Assembly (NCBI GenBank): GCA_948144175.1
Contig: CANXME010001998.1
Span: 1 to 64,000 of the forward strand
Length of the DNA stretch: 64,000 bases
Origin: Closterium sp. NIES-65
Lineage: Eukaryota > Streptophyta > Zygnematophyceae > Desmidiales > Closteriaceae
Reading direction: 5' to 3'
Positions 41,485-52,394 of the stretch are shown piece by piece (the stretch's first letter is position 1; every line of letters begins with the position of its first letter). A model generated the notes under the pieces. That model saw only the letters and a list, made by a program, of their open reading frames with translations, had not been told where the DNA came from and did not search any database. Position numbers and translations under genes: made by a program.

Positions 41485-42660
41485 TCACCAGTGACCTCGA
41501 CAGGCTCGACCGCGTCTACCTGGGACACACCTGAAGGGGCAGGACCCTGAGGGGGGAGGGGGTCTACCGGGGGGGGGACCTGGTACCAAGAAGAGCGGGG
41601 GCGGGGGGAGGGACGGAGTGCGGTAGGGGAAGAGGCGGTAGTAGGGTACCGACTCGTCGAACGTGACGTCCTGGGAGGACAGAACACGTCGAGAGGTGGG
41701 GTGGTAAAACTGCCACCCAGGGGCGTCGGGGGGGAACCCCAGGAAGACGCAGGGAGCAGTGCGAGGGGACAGCTTGTCCGCAGACAAGTCGCAGACAAAC
41801 GCCCGTGATCCCCAGACCCGGAACGCGGACGCATCGCCAACCTTCCCCGTCCACAGCAGCGCTGAGGAGGTCTCCGGCCTGGAGACCCTGGGGTGGAGGT
41901 TGAGCTGATGCGCTGCGTACCTGACCGCAAACGGCCACAGAAAATGGGGGGCAGCCGCATGCATCATAGACGTACGAGCGACGTCCATGACCATGCCAAT
42001 GCGGTGCTCTGCAATCCCATTTTGCTGCGGGGAGTCCGGAAGCGTGAAGGTCTGGCGGATGCCTTGCGCACGACAGTAGGCACGCAAGAGGCCAGAGGAG
42101 AACTCTCCGCCTCTGTCCGAGTGTAGACGCAACACAGGAAAGTCCGAGCCAAAGCTCTGCCTGAGCTGGAGACGAGCTGCGCGGATCCAGTCGATCAGCA
42201 CCTCAGTGACATCACCTTTGCTGCGCAAGGGGAAGACTGTGGTGTAACGCGAGTAGTCGTCAACCACCAGCAGGAAGTAGCGCTCGTGACCGAGTCCACG
42301 GACGCGGGCAAGGCCCCACACGTCCATGTGAAGCGTCTGCAACGGAGCCTCTGTCGGAGGAAACTGGGAGGAGTGAGGGGCAGCACGCTGGCGCCCCTCG
42401 ACACACGGGACACAGGCAGGGCCAGGGCCCTGAGGAAGGGGAGGTAGAGACCGGGGGAGACCAGACACAAGAAGACGGGAGGCCATGCCTCTGAGCCAAA
42501 GCAGAGAGGGGTGGCCAAGGCGGTGGTGCCAGAGGAGGGTCTCGTGAGACAGACGGCGACACGAACAGGGGGCAGACTCAGGACCAGACCTGGACGCTGC
42601 AGCAAACACCTGACCAGACGAAGGGACTCTACCAGACTTCAGCACCTGGAGGAGAAGCAA
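41485..42660 (-). pseudogene. pol: CopB-4 integrase
   Basis: One long open frame: [19 protein letters not shown] (pre-integrase zinc region), HMDVWGLARVRGLG (first Asp), [11 protein letters not shown] (second Asp), NGIAEHRIGMV (Glu), then [16 protein letters not shown]. The DDE triad is complete. Confidence 0.88.
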
Positions 42661-44582
42661 GTGGTCTGTGTGTACAGGCTCGACCCTGGCCGACGTGTAA
42701 ACGTAGCCAGGTGACGACCCGTGCTAGCCTCCTTGCAGTGCGTCACTCGCTGACTAGCAGGGGTGAACTGGTGGACTCCCGCATCCTGTAGGTCAGCACC
42801 ACTCACCAAGTTCGTAGAGAACGAGGGGAGGTAGAGACCAGACAGGGTGCCAGAGGGAGCCACCGGACACGGGAGGACTGTGGAAAAGCGAGCCAGGATA
42901 GGACCCCCAGAGGGGTCTGCCAGGGAAACCGCAACCGGCCGACTAAGCGGCGTAAGTGTGGTGCGGTCCTGAAAGAAAGAGCGAGACGCTCCAGAGTCAA
43001 GAGTGAAGGTGTGGGAGGCCGAAGCCGACGCAGTACCTGAGAGCGCAGACGCACTAGTACCTGAGAGAGCAGTCTCACGAGCACCTGAGAGCACAGACGC
43101 ACTGGCACCTAGAGCAGAAGCCTCACCGGCACCTGGAGCAGCAGTACCAATGCCCGGGTTCGGGCGGGAAACACCGGTAACAGTCACCCTCCTCACTAAT
43201 GGTCACAGCATACATGGCAGCAAGGATAGCATCAAAATCAAGATCAAAGATAGCTACACCAGCCCTAGACAGCTCTCCCCAGCGGGGGATCTCCGCGGCC
43301 TCCGGGAACTGCTGACGCCAGGCGTCTGTCAGGCGGCCAAAACAGCGCTGGGCGGAGTGGGCACCCCCACACTGCTCTCCAGTGCGGTTGCCAGTGCGGA
43401 GAATGTAGGTGCAGGGACCAGAACCCCCACCGCGCTGACGCTGCGTGTACCACTCACGGAGCTGCTGAGGGGTGGGGATGTCGCGAGAACGCTGCTGCTG
43501 CTGCTGCTGCTGCTGGCGCTGACCGCCACCAGTGCCGCTCCTGCTGCGAAGCTCCACACCGACCACCTCCACCTCCGCCACCCCCGCCTCCGCCTCCACC
43601 GCCCCTGCCTCCACCTCCATCGCCGCCACCTCCGCCGCCTCCGCTACCACCGCCACCGCCGCCGCCACTCCCGCCTCCACTGCTGCCACTAGCACCCCCA
43701 CCCCCGCTACCACCTCCACCGCCACCCCCACTCCCTCCGCCGCCTCCACCTCCACCGCCACCGCCCCCACTGGCCCCACCTGCTCCCTTGCCCCCCTTGC
43801 CCTTGCCAGAGCGGCGTCTCCGCTAGGGGCAGACGCCGCACCGACCGACTCAAGACCAACGAGGTCGGCCGCAGCGGCAGAGGCGACAGAGGGCAGGAGA
43901 GGGGAAGGAGAACACCCCTCAAAGATGGGGGCGCGGGGGTCACCTCGAGAGGCTCCTACAGCAACTATGCTCTTCTCTGCTGCAAGGAGGGCCTTCTCGA
44001 GGCTGTCGACTGTGAGGGTGGTGGGACAGACCGCGAGGAAGTGGTCGCGGACTACACGAAGGGAGTCAGGGAGGCGAGTGACTAAGAAGTAGAGAGTGAT
44101 GTACATGGGGGGGGGGGGGGGTTCTTGGCGCAGAAGTCAGCAGGAAGCGCAGCACGGTAGCGAGTGTCACTAGTGCGGAGGTGCGTGATGAGATCAGCGA
44201 CAGTGGGAAAGGCGGCAAGGTCAGGGAAGAGGAAGGGGAGCATGAGGCGGCTCAGTGCAGCAGTGGCAGGGGAGGAGTAGCGCGCAACTACAGCGTCGTA
44301 CAAGGTCTGAGCACTCTTGTACTGGCTAAAGTGCGCGCGCTTAGTGGTAGGCAGGTGGCGACGCACAGCAAGACGTGCAGCAGCATCGCGCGTGGCCCAC
44401 TGAGAGCGAACAGTGATGTTAGCATCAGCAGCAGGGGCAGGGACGGCGCCAGAGGTGAGGTCAAAGAGAGACAGACCGTCTGCCCTGTCGCACTGTAAAA
44501 ACAGCTGTAGGTGGTCGAGCGAGACCTCAAAGTCAATGGCTCGACCCTCAGCGTCAAAAGCGAGGACACTGGGTGTAGCCAT
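42639..44582 (-). pseudogene. gag: CopB-4 gag and protease
   Basis: ATG is the complement of 44580-44582 (MATPSVLAFDAEGRAIDFEV). The capsid part meets a 15-base C homopolymer (15 G at 44107-44121 on the plus strand) that changes frame. A second frame carries the rest of capsid, a region where the usual Gly-rich tract reads as Ala/Val/Glu because of a one-base loss near 43825, and the C-X13-C-X3-H-X4-C motif near 43345-43420. A third frame holds the protease [16 protein letters not shown] near 42990. Confidence 0.85.
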
Positions 44583-44639
44583 GACGACGACAGTGGAGCA
44601 GTGCAAGCAGTAGGGGAAGGGTACGCAGTGACAGCAGTG

Positions 44640-45600
44640 CAGTGCTCACCGGGCAGGGCAGGTCGGGCGGCTCGGGAGGAAGTTCGCCTGGCGACACGGC
44701 CGCTGGGCTGCTGGGCGGCTCGGCTCCCAGGCGGCTCGGCTGCTGCTGGGCGGCCCGGCTGCTGCTGGGCGGCTCGGCTGCTGCTGGGCGGCTCGGCTGC
44801 TCCGGGCGGCTTGGCTGCTGCTGGGCGGCTCGGCGGCTCCGGGCGGCTCGGCTGCTGCTGGGCGGCTCGGCTGCTCCGGGCGGCTCGGCTGCTGCAGTTG
44901 GGCGGCTCGGCTGCTGCAGTCGGGCGGCGCGAGAGCAAGGGGCGGCAGGGCTGTTAGTGCTGGGGCGGCGGGGTCGCGAGACCAGGGGCGGCGGGGCCGC
45001 GTAGTAGGGGCGGCTGGGGCCGGGAGCGCTTGGGGCGGCTGGGCCGCGAGATCACGGGCGGCGGGGCCGTGAGCGCTAGGGCGGCGGGGCCGCGAGATCA
45101 GGGACGGCGGGGCCGTAAGATCAGGGGCGGCGGGGCCGTTAGTGCTGGGGCGGCGGGGCCGCGAGACCAGGGGCGGCGGGTCCGCGTAGTAGGGGCGGCT
45201 GGGGCCGGGAGCGCTTGGGGCGGTGGGGCCGCGAGATCAGGGGCGGCGGGGCCGTGAGCGCTGGGGCGGCGGGGCCGCGAGATCAGGGACGGCGGGGCCG
45301 TGAGATCAGGGGCGGCGGGGCCGGGAGCGCTGGGGTGGAGGGGCCGCGAGATCAGGGGCGACGGGGCCGCGCGCGCTTGGGCGGCGGGGCCGCGAGATCA
45401 GGGGCGGCGAGGGCGGCGAGAGCAGGGCGGCGAGGCCGCTAAGGCGGCGCGAGGGCGGGCAGCGGGGCGTGGGCGCTAAGGCGGCGCTCGGGCTGCTAGG
45501 GCGGGCGGCTCGCTAAGGCGGCGCTCGGGCCGTTAGGGCAGATCGAAAAAAAAGTAAGAGCAAGGGCCCGAAGCGCGCTCCGGGCAGAAAAAAAAGGTTC
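44640..45600 (-). repeat. CopB-4 GC-rich leader minisatellites
   Basis: GGGCGGCTCGGCTGCTGCT units near gag, then GGGGCGGCGGGGCCGCGAGATCA units to 45420 on the plus strand. C-rich in element sense as in the other copies. Confidence 0.75.
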
Positions 45601-45637
45601 GATGTGGTGGGCCCTAAGCACAGTTCCCACGGGGGAA

Positions 45638-45651
45638 CCTGCTCGATACCA
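45638..45651 (-). promoter_or_regulatory. CopB-4 primer-binding site
   Basis: Complement reads TGGTATCGAGCAGG, identical to the CopB-1 site, directly after the 5' LTR. Confidence 0.82.
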
Positions 45652-45781
45652 TGAGAAAGTTAGAACGAGAATGAAATGACTATGAATGAAGTGAGTACAA
45701 ATAGGAAACTCTAGTTGGGTTACCCCCTATGGGATACCCCACTATAGCCTACACAAATAAGTAAGCTATAATATTCTGACA
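45652..45781 (-). repeat. CopB-4 5' LTR (130 bp)
   Basis: Identical to the 3' LTR apart from a missing GT pair at about 45719. Confidence 0.92.
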
Positions 45782-45786
45782 CCCGC

Positions 45787-47090
45787 GTCGTCATTCCCCT
45801 CGAACGACCCTCACGCACTCGCGAACCTCCTCGCTCACCTCATCGTTGGAGTGATCCCTGGTCAAAGATTGAGGAGGGGAATATACCACCAACTCCTCCG
45901 AGGGACTCACTTGGTCCAATCTCCCGCCCGGATTCGTTCGCTCGTTTCATTGAAGGCACAACGACCACACTCACCATCATCCCCGGCCGTGAATTTCTAG
46001 CCCTCTACCTCACAACGGCACCTGCAGTAGGGGAGACAACGAGAGAAGTAGAAGTTGAGGAGCCGGACAACGAAGCAGAACCAGGAGAAGAGGAAGAACC
46101 CCCACTCCAGATATCGCAAGAAACGGAAGCAGAAGCAGCAGAATATTGCGCTGGCTACAAGCGCACCTCCGGCATCCGCGTCGAAGACGATCTGTGGCAC
46201 CAGCGGTTGGGCCACCCCTCGCGCAAGACTCTCGCCAACTGCCTCCGCGCTAAAGTCTTTCCGCTAGGAGCACTGCTGCGCCCCGATGGAACAGAACCGC
46301 ACAACACCCCTCACCCGATCACTTGCACCGTCTGCCCCACAGCTGCGCTCTCCCACATCTCCTACTCCTCTCTGGAACCAAGTACAAACTGTTACAAGAA
46401 ACTGGAGAAAGTGTACAGCGATTTCATCGTGCTCACCTTCGACGGGATCAACGGCGAAAAATATACTCTCACCTTCATCGACGCCTACTCACGTCACGTC
46501 TGGATCGCCAACGTTGACGCCCGCTCCAAGGCCCCAAAAGTCTTCCGCATCTGGCTCGCACACGCGCAACGCCAATCAGGGAGGAAGCTAAAAATCTGGC
46601 AGAGCAACGGAGCTAAGGAATTTCGCAACAACGAACTGGAGAGTGTTCTTATTGAGAAGGGGATCAAGCACGAGATTTCTCTCCCCTACGCTCATCAATA
46701 GTAAGGCGTCGCAGAGAGGGTTAACTGCACCCTCATGACGAAAGTGCGCGCCCTCATGAACCAGTCCGGCCTACCCAACAAGTTTTGGCCCTACGCCATG
46801 AACCACGCGTTGCGCTTGCACAACCTCCTCTCCACCACGGCCAACAGGGACAACCTTTCCCCGCACATGAAGTGGACCGGCTCCAGGGGAGACCCCTCCA
46901 TGCTGAGGGTCTGGGGGTGAATGGTGCAGTATCGACCGACATCAGCCACAATTGGCAAGTTCGTTCACCGGGCGCGCTGGGGAATTCATTTGGGGCTCAG
47001 TCACAAGCACAAAGGCTGGCTCATTCTCGACATTGACAACAAGGAGGTTGTTCCCGCGCGTGATATTCTCTTCTACGAGCTATCAACGGG
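45787..47090 (+). pseudogene. pol: CopC integrase region
   Basis: After the CopB-4 target duplication the CopC reading resumes. It includes LWHQRLGHPSRKTL (pre-integrase zinc region), DFIVLTFDGINGEKYTLTFIDAYSR (integrase start), QSNGAKEFRNNELE (usual TDNGGEF position, the Asp replaced by Ser-Asn-Gly), an adjacent TAG and TAA at 46699-46704 where Copia elements have Gln-Asn, then GVAERVNCTL and KFWPYAMNHAL, a TGA at 46918-46920, and HKGWLILDIDNKEVVPARDILFYE. Clearly inactive. Confidence 0.85.
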
Positions 47091-47094
47091 AGCG

Positions 47095-48181
47095 TTGTTT
47101 GGCCCCGTCCTCGCTTGGGCGCAGCCGACCTCGTGGTCGGATGTGCAGGGATAGCACCCGACCTGCAGCAGTGGGCACGGGGGCCACTGCAAGGGCGCCG
47201 AGCTGGAGGGCGCCTGGCTGGAGGGCGCCGAGCAGAAGGACGCCGTCCTAGACGCCTGGATGGCGTCCTGGGAAGTTGGACGCCGTCCTGGGAGTCGGCA
47301 CAACTATCCGGGCGCCCGATTGACGTCCTGGACGCCTGGTTGGCGTCCTTGAAGGCTGGACGCCGACCTAGGTGACTGCACGGCGTCCTAGGAGCCCGGA
47401 CGCCGACCTGGGCGTCCTGGGGGCCCGGACGCCGACCTCGGCGTCTGGTCGGCGTCCTGAGAGGCTGGACGCCGCCCTGGAGGTCTGCAAGGCGTCCTGG
47501 GCGTCTGGACGTCGACCTGGGGGTTCAGACGGTGTCATGGGCGTCGGGACGCCGGACTGGGGACGCCGGGCATAGGTGGCCGGCTACGGACTGCGCTGGT
47601 CGGCCAGGCGTGGTTGCCCGGTTGACCAGGATACCCGGGCGACGTGTGCGAGTGTCGCCGGGGTGGAGTCTACGAGGCCGACCTCGGGGGTGGTATCCCG
47701 AGGTCGACGTGGCTGGTGGGCGCAATCGTTGGCGTGGAGTCTGCCGGGCGTCTCCGCTGTGCTCATGACAAGGTGTGGAGCGCCAACCAGCTGCGCGCAC
47801 CTACGAAGCAGGTGCACCATTATCCTGCGGGTGCAACGCTGTGCAGCCGACTTTCTGCAGCGTTGGCACACCGTCGACTTGCAACGTTGGCGCACCGCTA
47901 CTCTGCAACGCTGGAGCGGTGCGAGCGCTGCTACGCTGGAGCGCGGTCGACCGTGCTGCGCTGGAGGTCGACCAAGCAGCCTAGCTAGCTCTGATGTAGT
48001 CTGTGTTGCCAATGTTGTTGCTACGATTGTTGTCATATTTTCCTAGTGAAACTCTTGCAAATTCTTCCCGTGAACTAGCAAGCAGCGTGAACACAAGGAA
48101 ACGACTAAGGAACGCAGAGATCACACGAGCATCCGTGCCTAGCCCGTAGTCTAGCTCCCGTTGCTAAAGTTATCTTCGCAC
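47095..48181 (+). repeat. Solo LTR of the CopD family inside CopC pol
   Basis: The ends resemble the CopD 3' LTR (53712-54868): the start TGTTTGGCC against TGTGTTGGCC, and the end CTAGCTCCCGTTG...GTTATCTTCGCA. GAGCG occurs on both sides (47090-47094 and 48182-48186), and CopC coding sequence continues from FYE to the LTLKQWIEDE region across it. The middle (47200-47530) is GGCGTCCTGGACGCC-type tandem repeat. Exact end bases are uncertain by one or two. Confidence 0.75.
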
Positions 48182-48189
48182 GAGCGACT

Positions 48190-50006
48190 CACCTTGAAGC
48201 AGTGGATCGAGGACGAACGTCGCAACGAGGCACGTGGCTACGTCAACAGCGGTCGCCGCTTCGCGTCCCAAGAAGACGAAGCGGCAGCAGTGGTACTGGA
48301 TCGAGAGGACACTGAGGAACACCCAAGCATACCGCCTCACCCACGGAACAACGACGACGACGACGACAGCGACGATGATCCCGCGCCAGGACCATCACGA
48401 CGCCAAGCTGAACCAAGCACCACAGCGCGCAGCTACGAGAGCGGAGACAACGACGTGGTAGAAATCACAACCACAGACACCACCAATGTGTCCAGCCTAC
48501 AGCTTCTCGGCCTGCACACGTTAGTCACTACCCTCGCGCGCACCGTGGAGCCCAAAAATCATCGCCAGGCCATGACTGACCCTCACGCCAAGGAGTGGTG
48601 TGCCGCGATGGATGCGGAGCTACAAGCGCTGGAGTCTTGAGACACATGGGTCTTGATTGATTGTGCAGCAGTGAAGGGGAGGAGGGTACTCAGCGGCAAA
48701 TGGGTTTTTTCACCTGAAAACTAACGATGCCGCACCATCGAGCAATTCAAGGCACGCTGGGTCGTACGTGGGTACGATCAGTGCCACGGCATCGACTGTG
48801 ACCAAACCTTCGCTCCCGTGAGAATCCTACTCGCCATAGCCTCCGCTAAGCACCTACCACTGCGACAGATCAACGTGAAGAATGCGTTCTTATACGCGTT
48901 GGTGGATGCAACCATCTTCGTGGAGCAGCCACACACCTACGGAGAAGGAGACCCCATAGTCTGTCAGCTCAAGAAATATTTTTACGAGATCAAGCAGGCG
49001 CCTCGCCTCTGGCAGTAGCATCTGCACAAAATTCTCCTTGAGATCGGTTTCAAGCAGCTGCCGCACGACGTGCGAATGTATCGCCTTCACTTCAATGGCG
49101 ACTACATCCTCCTGACAGTTTATGTCGACGACCTGCTGTACACAGGTACTTGCAACAAACTTCTTAATCAGTTTGAGGAGAACCTGGCGCAGCGCGTTGA
49201 TATCACCATCAACCACAGTGTGGAGCAGTTTTTGGGCCTGAACATCACCTACGCTCCAGAAACAATTCACCTGTCAGCCTCCAAGTACGCAGAACAGCTG
49301 AGGGAACGCTTCAACATCTCGCCCGCACCACTCTTAACTCCCTACCGTAACCCCAGCGCCAAATAAAAACCGGAAAACAAACCTCTGTCACCCGTAGGAC
49401 TTCAAATGTACCAGCAAAAATTGGGGTGCCTGCTATCCGCCTCTGTCACCTGCCGACCCGACCTTTCGTACATCGCTAGCCAACTGGCACAGTTCTCCCG
49501 CAAGCCAGTAGCTGAGAACCAGCTGGAGTTGGAGCGCGCCCTGCAGTACTTCATTTCCACACCTGACATCGGGCTCTCCTACTCCACGCTAACGACGACC
49601 TCCTTCAATCTCAACGGCTACGTGGACGCAGATCATGCTCCTGTCCCTTGCAAATTGATGGTCTCGAACCAGCTTCGTTTTCCTCCTAGAACCAACAGGA
49701 CCAATCTCCTGGAACAGGAGCTGGTTGCCCTGTCATCAGCTGAAGCAGAATACATCGCCGCAACAGCAGCAGTTCGCGAAGGCTTATACCTGCAGAAGCT
49801 GATACAGGAGGCAAAAATCCCAACTTCGACCACCTTTCGCGAACAAGCCAGGTTTTGTGAACGGCACGAAGCACATCGCGCTTCGCTATTTCTTCGTCAA
49901 GGACGAGATTGACCAGGGGAAAGTTGACCTCGCTTACTGCCCTACTACTAAGATGGCAACAGACTTCCTCAGCAGTACAAGCACTGCTCTAACCTCAACG
50001 GAGTAG
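48190..50006 (+). pseudogene. pol: CopC reverse transcriptase and RNase H
   Basis: Starts with an acidic linker (a run of Asp near 48350), then MTDPHAKEWCAAMDAELQAL, a TGA near 48638, FKARWVVRGYDQ, KNAFLYALVDATIFVEQP, IKQAPRLWQ with a TAG at 49016-49018 at a usual Gln position, and VYVDDLLYTG near 49125. A TAA lies near 49364. RNase H has QELVALSSAEAEYIAATAAVREG and a frame change near 49850 before KHIALRYFFVKDEI; the stop is a TAG near 50004. Confidence 0.85.
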
Positions 50007-50052
50007 TTTATCGAGTCAGCTCCTCCCGCGCCCAGGAATGAAGGGGAGTGTT

Positions 50053-50181
50053 TGTCAGAATGTTATCTTATGCTCTAGCTTGTAGTGGGGTGCTCTATAG
50101 CGAGTACAACCCTTCTAGGGTTTCCTATTTGTATCCCCATTCTTGCTAGTGCAGTCCTCTTCTTTCTTCTAGATTTTCACA
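50053..50181 (+). repeat. TR-2 5' LTR (129 bp)
   Basis: TGTCAGAATGTTATC start, TTTTCACA end; carries a GTAGTGGGGT core and GTACAACCC like the CopB LTRs. Confidence 0.92.
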
Positions 50182-50193
50182 TGCTATCAGAGC
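50182..50193 (+). promoter_or_regulatory. TR-2 primer-binding site
   Basis: TGCTATCAGAGC, one base from TGGTATCAGAGC, immediately after the LTR. Confidence 0.8.
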
Positions 50194-50286
50194 AGGTCGA
50201 TCCCCTTGGATCGATCCTGTGGGTGGAGTTACCACCTCGTTGCTTCCGCTACAACTCCTACTGCTACTACTATCACTACTCTCTAT

Positions 50287-50421
50287 GCCGCACGCCCCGT
50301 GGCGTGCGGCAGTTTTTCCTTCCGCCGTGCGCCCCGAGGCGCGCGGCGGTTTTCAGCCCGCCGTGCGCCCCGAGGCGCGCGGCGGTTCTCTTCCCGCCGT
50401 GCGCCCCGAGGCGCGCGGCGG
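50287..50421 (+). repeat. Four tandem hairpins with CCGT/CCGA loops in the TR-2 leader
   Basis: Stems at 50287-50310 (10 bp, loop CCGT) and at 50322-50349, 50358-50385 and 50394-50421 (12 bp each with one G-U pair, loop CCGA). Spacers are short and T/C-rich. The stems keep pairing although their sequences differ between the first and the others. Confidence 0.75.
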
Positions 50422-50803
50422 GTTACTGCCCCGTCACGCCGCGCGCCGCTCCTGGGAGGCGCTGCGACGGGCGACGGGGACCTCCGCGTCGCCCCCCGTC
50501 GCCCGTTGTGGCCTGCGCGCGGCACGTATGGGCCGCGCCCGACCCGTCCGCGGCCCGTACAGGCTGCGCCAGGCCCGCGCACCACCCGTACGGGCTGCGC
50601 CAGGCCCGCGCGCGACTCGTATGGGCGGCGCCAGGCCCGCGCGCGGCTCGGGCCGCCTGCGCGCGGCTCGGGCGACCCTACCTGCGGCCCTGGCCCCGGC
50701 CCCGCCGCCCTACCTGCGGCCTCGACGTCCCGCCGCCCTACAGGCCCGACCTTGTCGCCCTACCTACGGCACGTGCACCCCCCCCCCCCCCCCCCCTTTT
50801 CCC

Positions 50804-50850
50804 GTCGCCTGTCGAGGCGACCTGAGGGGGCCGCACGCGGCCCCCTCAGG
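50804..50850. repeat. Two adjacent hairpins in the TR-2 interior
   Basis: GTCGCCT-GTCG-AGGCGAC (50804-50821), overlapped by one base by a 30-base near-perfect palindrome of CCTGAGGGGGCCGC and its inverse (50821-50850). The palindrome core GGGGGCCGC..GCGGCCCCC also occurs in TR-1 at about 24663-24683. A 17-base C run lies just upstream. Confidence 0.7.
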
Positions 50851-51475
50851 TGGGCGACCTAGGGGGTGGCGGGTGTGTAGTCTCCCCTGCTCCTCCTCCT
50901 CCTCCGTCTCCCACTGCTGCAGCTACCGCTGAGGGGGGTGGGTGTGTGGGATTTGACGGAGTGGTGCTAGGGGGTGGGGTGAGAGTGGAGCTAGGGGTGT
51001 AGCAGCGGGTGTGTGTCAGGGGGAGTGGGATCGTTTGGGGAAGCTGAATGGAGGTTGCAGTCGTGTTGCCAGCAGCACCTGTATTCCGGGGACTTCGTCC
51101 GGTAGCCCAGTCGTAGCCAGCTGTGCCAGCCGCCCGTGGGTCCGTTGCTCGTCTGCCGCTACTTTAGCCGCGGGGCCATTTACTCCAGTATTCCGGAGCG
51201 TTGTTCCGGTAGCCGCTGTGCCTCCTGTTGCCCGTGTGTCTGCAGCTTCATCCGTCACCTCCTATCTCCTCTCCTCTAGCCTGTGACTCCTCTCATTCTC
51301 TCTCCTCCTCCTCACTTGCCCGTTGTGACTACCACTAGCTTTGCTCATAATTGTTAACTTTAAACTATTGCTTCTTGAACTTGTGCTCAGAATGTGTGGT
51401 GACATTGTGATCCACCCTGAGCTTGTACTGCTTTGCTTGCTCTGCTTATTACACCCCACTTTGGCTATGGGGGTG

Positions 51476-51604
51476 TGTCAGAATGTTATCTTATGCTCTA
51501 GCCTGTAGTGGGGTGCTCTATAGCGAGTACAACCCTTCTAGGGTTTCCTATTTGTATCCCCATTCTTGCTAGTGCAGTCCTCTTCTTTCTTCTAGATTTT
51601 CACA
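51476..51604 (+). repeat. TR-2 3' LTR (129 bp)
   Basis: Copy of the 5' LTR, followed by the GTGTT duplication and the rest of the CopC LTR. Confidence 0.92.
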
Positions 51605-52195
51605 GTGTTACGATATGAAATTACATGAGAAGGCATTCCTGTAAGCTGCAGGAGCCGAGTCTACCGAGTACGAATTCGAGGAGTCAGAAGAGTCGAAGCG
51701 ACGCAGCAACCGTCTGACCAAGACCGATGCAGGCAGAAACATTTGAAATGAAAAGAGCGGGAACAGGTTTTGAACGGGTTCCCGCGCCGCACGGTTTGAA
51801 CTTGCTGTAATAAGGGAATGTACACCTTAGATTACATGGCTAGCCTAGGTCTTTTCGTATTCCTTAGTATTCTTATATAAACCCGATGTATGCATGCTTT
51901 TATCAACTCGGTCATTTACATTCACAGTGACATGAGATTCAATCTTCCGCTGCAATACTACTCTGCGATCAACCCTGAGCGATCCTTCGCTAAGTCCCAC
52001 TTGGGATTGTAACACGATGCATCCCAACCGGCCTTGCCTTCTGTCAACCACCCTTCACGGTTTCATTTTTTGTTCTTTCTTTTAAGTTCTATTCTTTTTT
52101 ATGGTGTGCATACATGATAGGGCTTGGATATAATCATTAGCAAGAAAGTACAAAAACATGAACAATTGTAGATATGTTTTTGCTAGAATAGCCTC

Positions 52196-52394
52196 AAAAG
52201 CTTATAACTAAGGAGATAGGAGTTGGCAAGAGTAGCTAGAGGTTTGGCCAAAGAAGCGGGGTTTCAATATGGAAGACATATAAGAAATAGGAAAGGGGAG
52301 AAGAGAGGGTACACCACCAGCAGTTGGTTCTAATAATTAAACTAGTACACTAACAAGCCGTTGACAGTTATAAGATGTGCAATATAATTTACAC
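52196..52394 (-). repeat. Decayed TR-1-family LTR (minus)
   Basis: Reverse complement begins TGTAAATTATATTGC, with CTGGTGGTGTACCCTC and TATGTCTTCCATATTG blocks corresponding to TR-1 LTR segments; its outer end decays near TTATAAGCTTTTGA. Confidence 0.55.

Larger units (their letters stand above)
38106..45781 (-). mobile_element. CopB-4, full-length Copia element on minus strand inside CopC
   Basis: Flanked by CCCGC (38101-38105 and 45782-45786). The LTRs (132 and 130 bp) are identical except for a 2-bp deletion in the 5' copy. From right to left: 5' LTR, primer site, leader, gag, protease, integrase, repeat linker, RT, RNase H. A solo LTR sits in RNase H. Confidence 0.94.
50053..51604 (+). 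mobile_element. TR-2, non-autonomous LTR element (1.55 kb)
   Basis: 129-bp LTRs (one visible difference), a primer site and a polypurine tract (GGCTATGGGGGTG), with no gag or pol. The GTGTT duplication is at 50048-50052 and 51605-51609. Its last about 130 internal bases (TGTGCTCAGAATGTGTGGTGAC...) match the 3' leader of CopB elements, so CopB-type proteins are the likely source of its mobility. Confidence 0.92.
37044..52014 (+). mobile_element. CopC, old Copia element carrying four later insertions
   Basis: 408-bp LTRs (TGTTA...TAACA) surround it with a CGATG target duplication (37039-37043 and 52015-52019). The LTRs differ at roughly two dozen positions, so it is much older than CopB-3. Inside it lie CopB-4, a solo LTR of the CopD family, and TR-2 in the 3' LTR. 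The remaining pol is Copia-type and full of stops. Confidence 0.9.
50049..52014 (+). repeat. CopC 3' LTR, split by TR-2
   Basis: The LTR's first four bases TGTT (50049-50052) follow the AAGGGGAG polypurine tract; TR-2 then intervenes and the LTR resumes at 51610 with ACGATATG to its TAACA end. The CGATG duplication follows. Confidence 0.9.
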
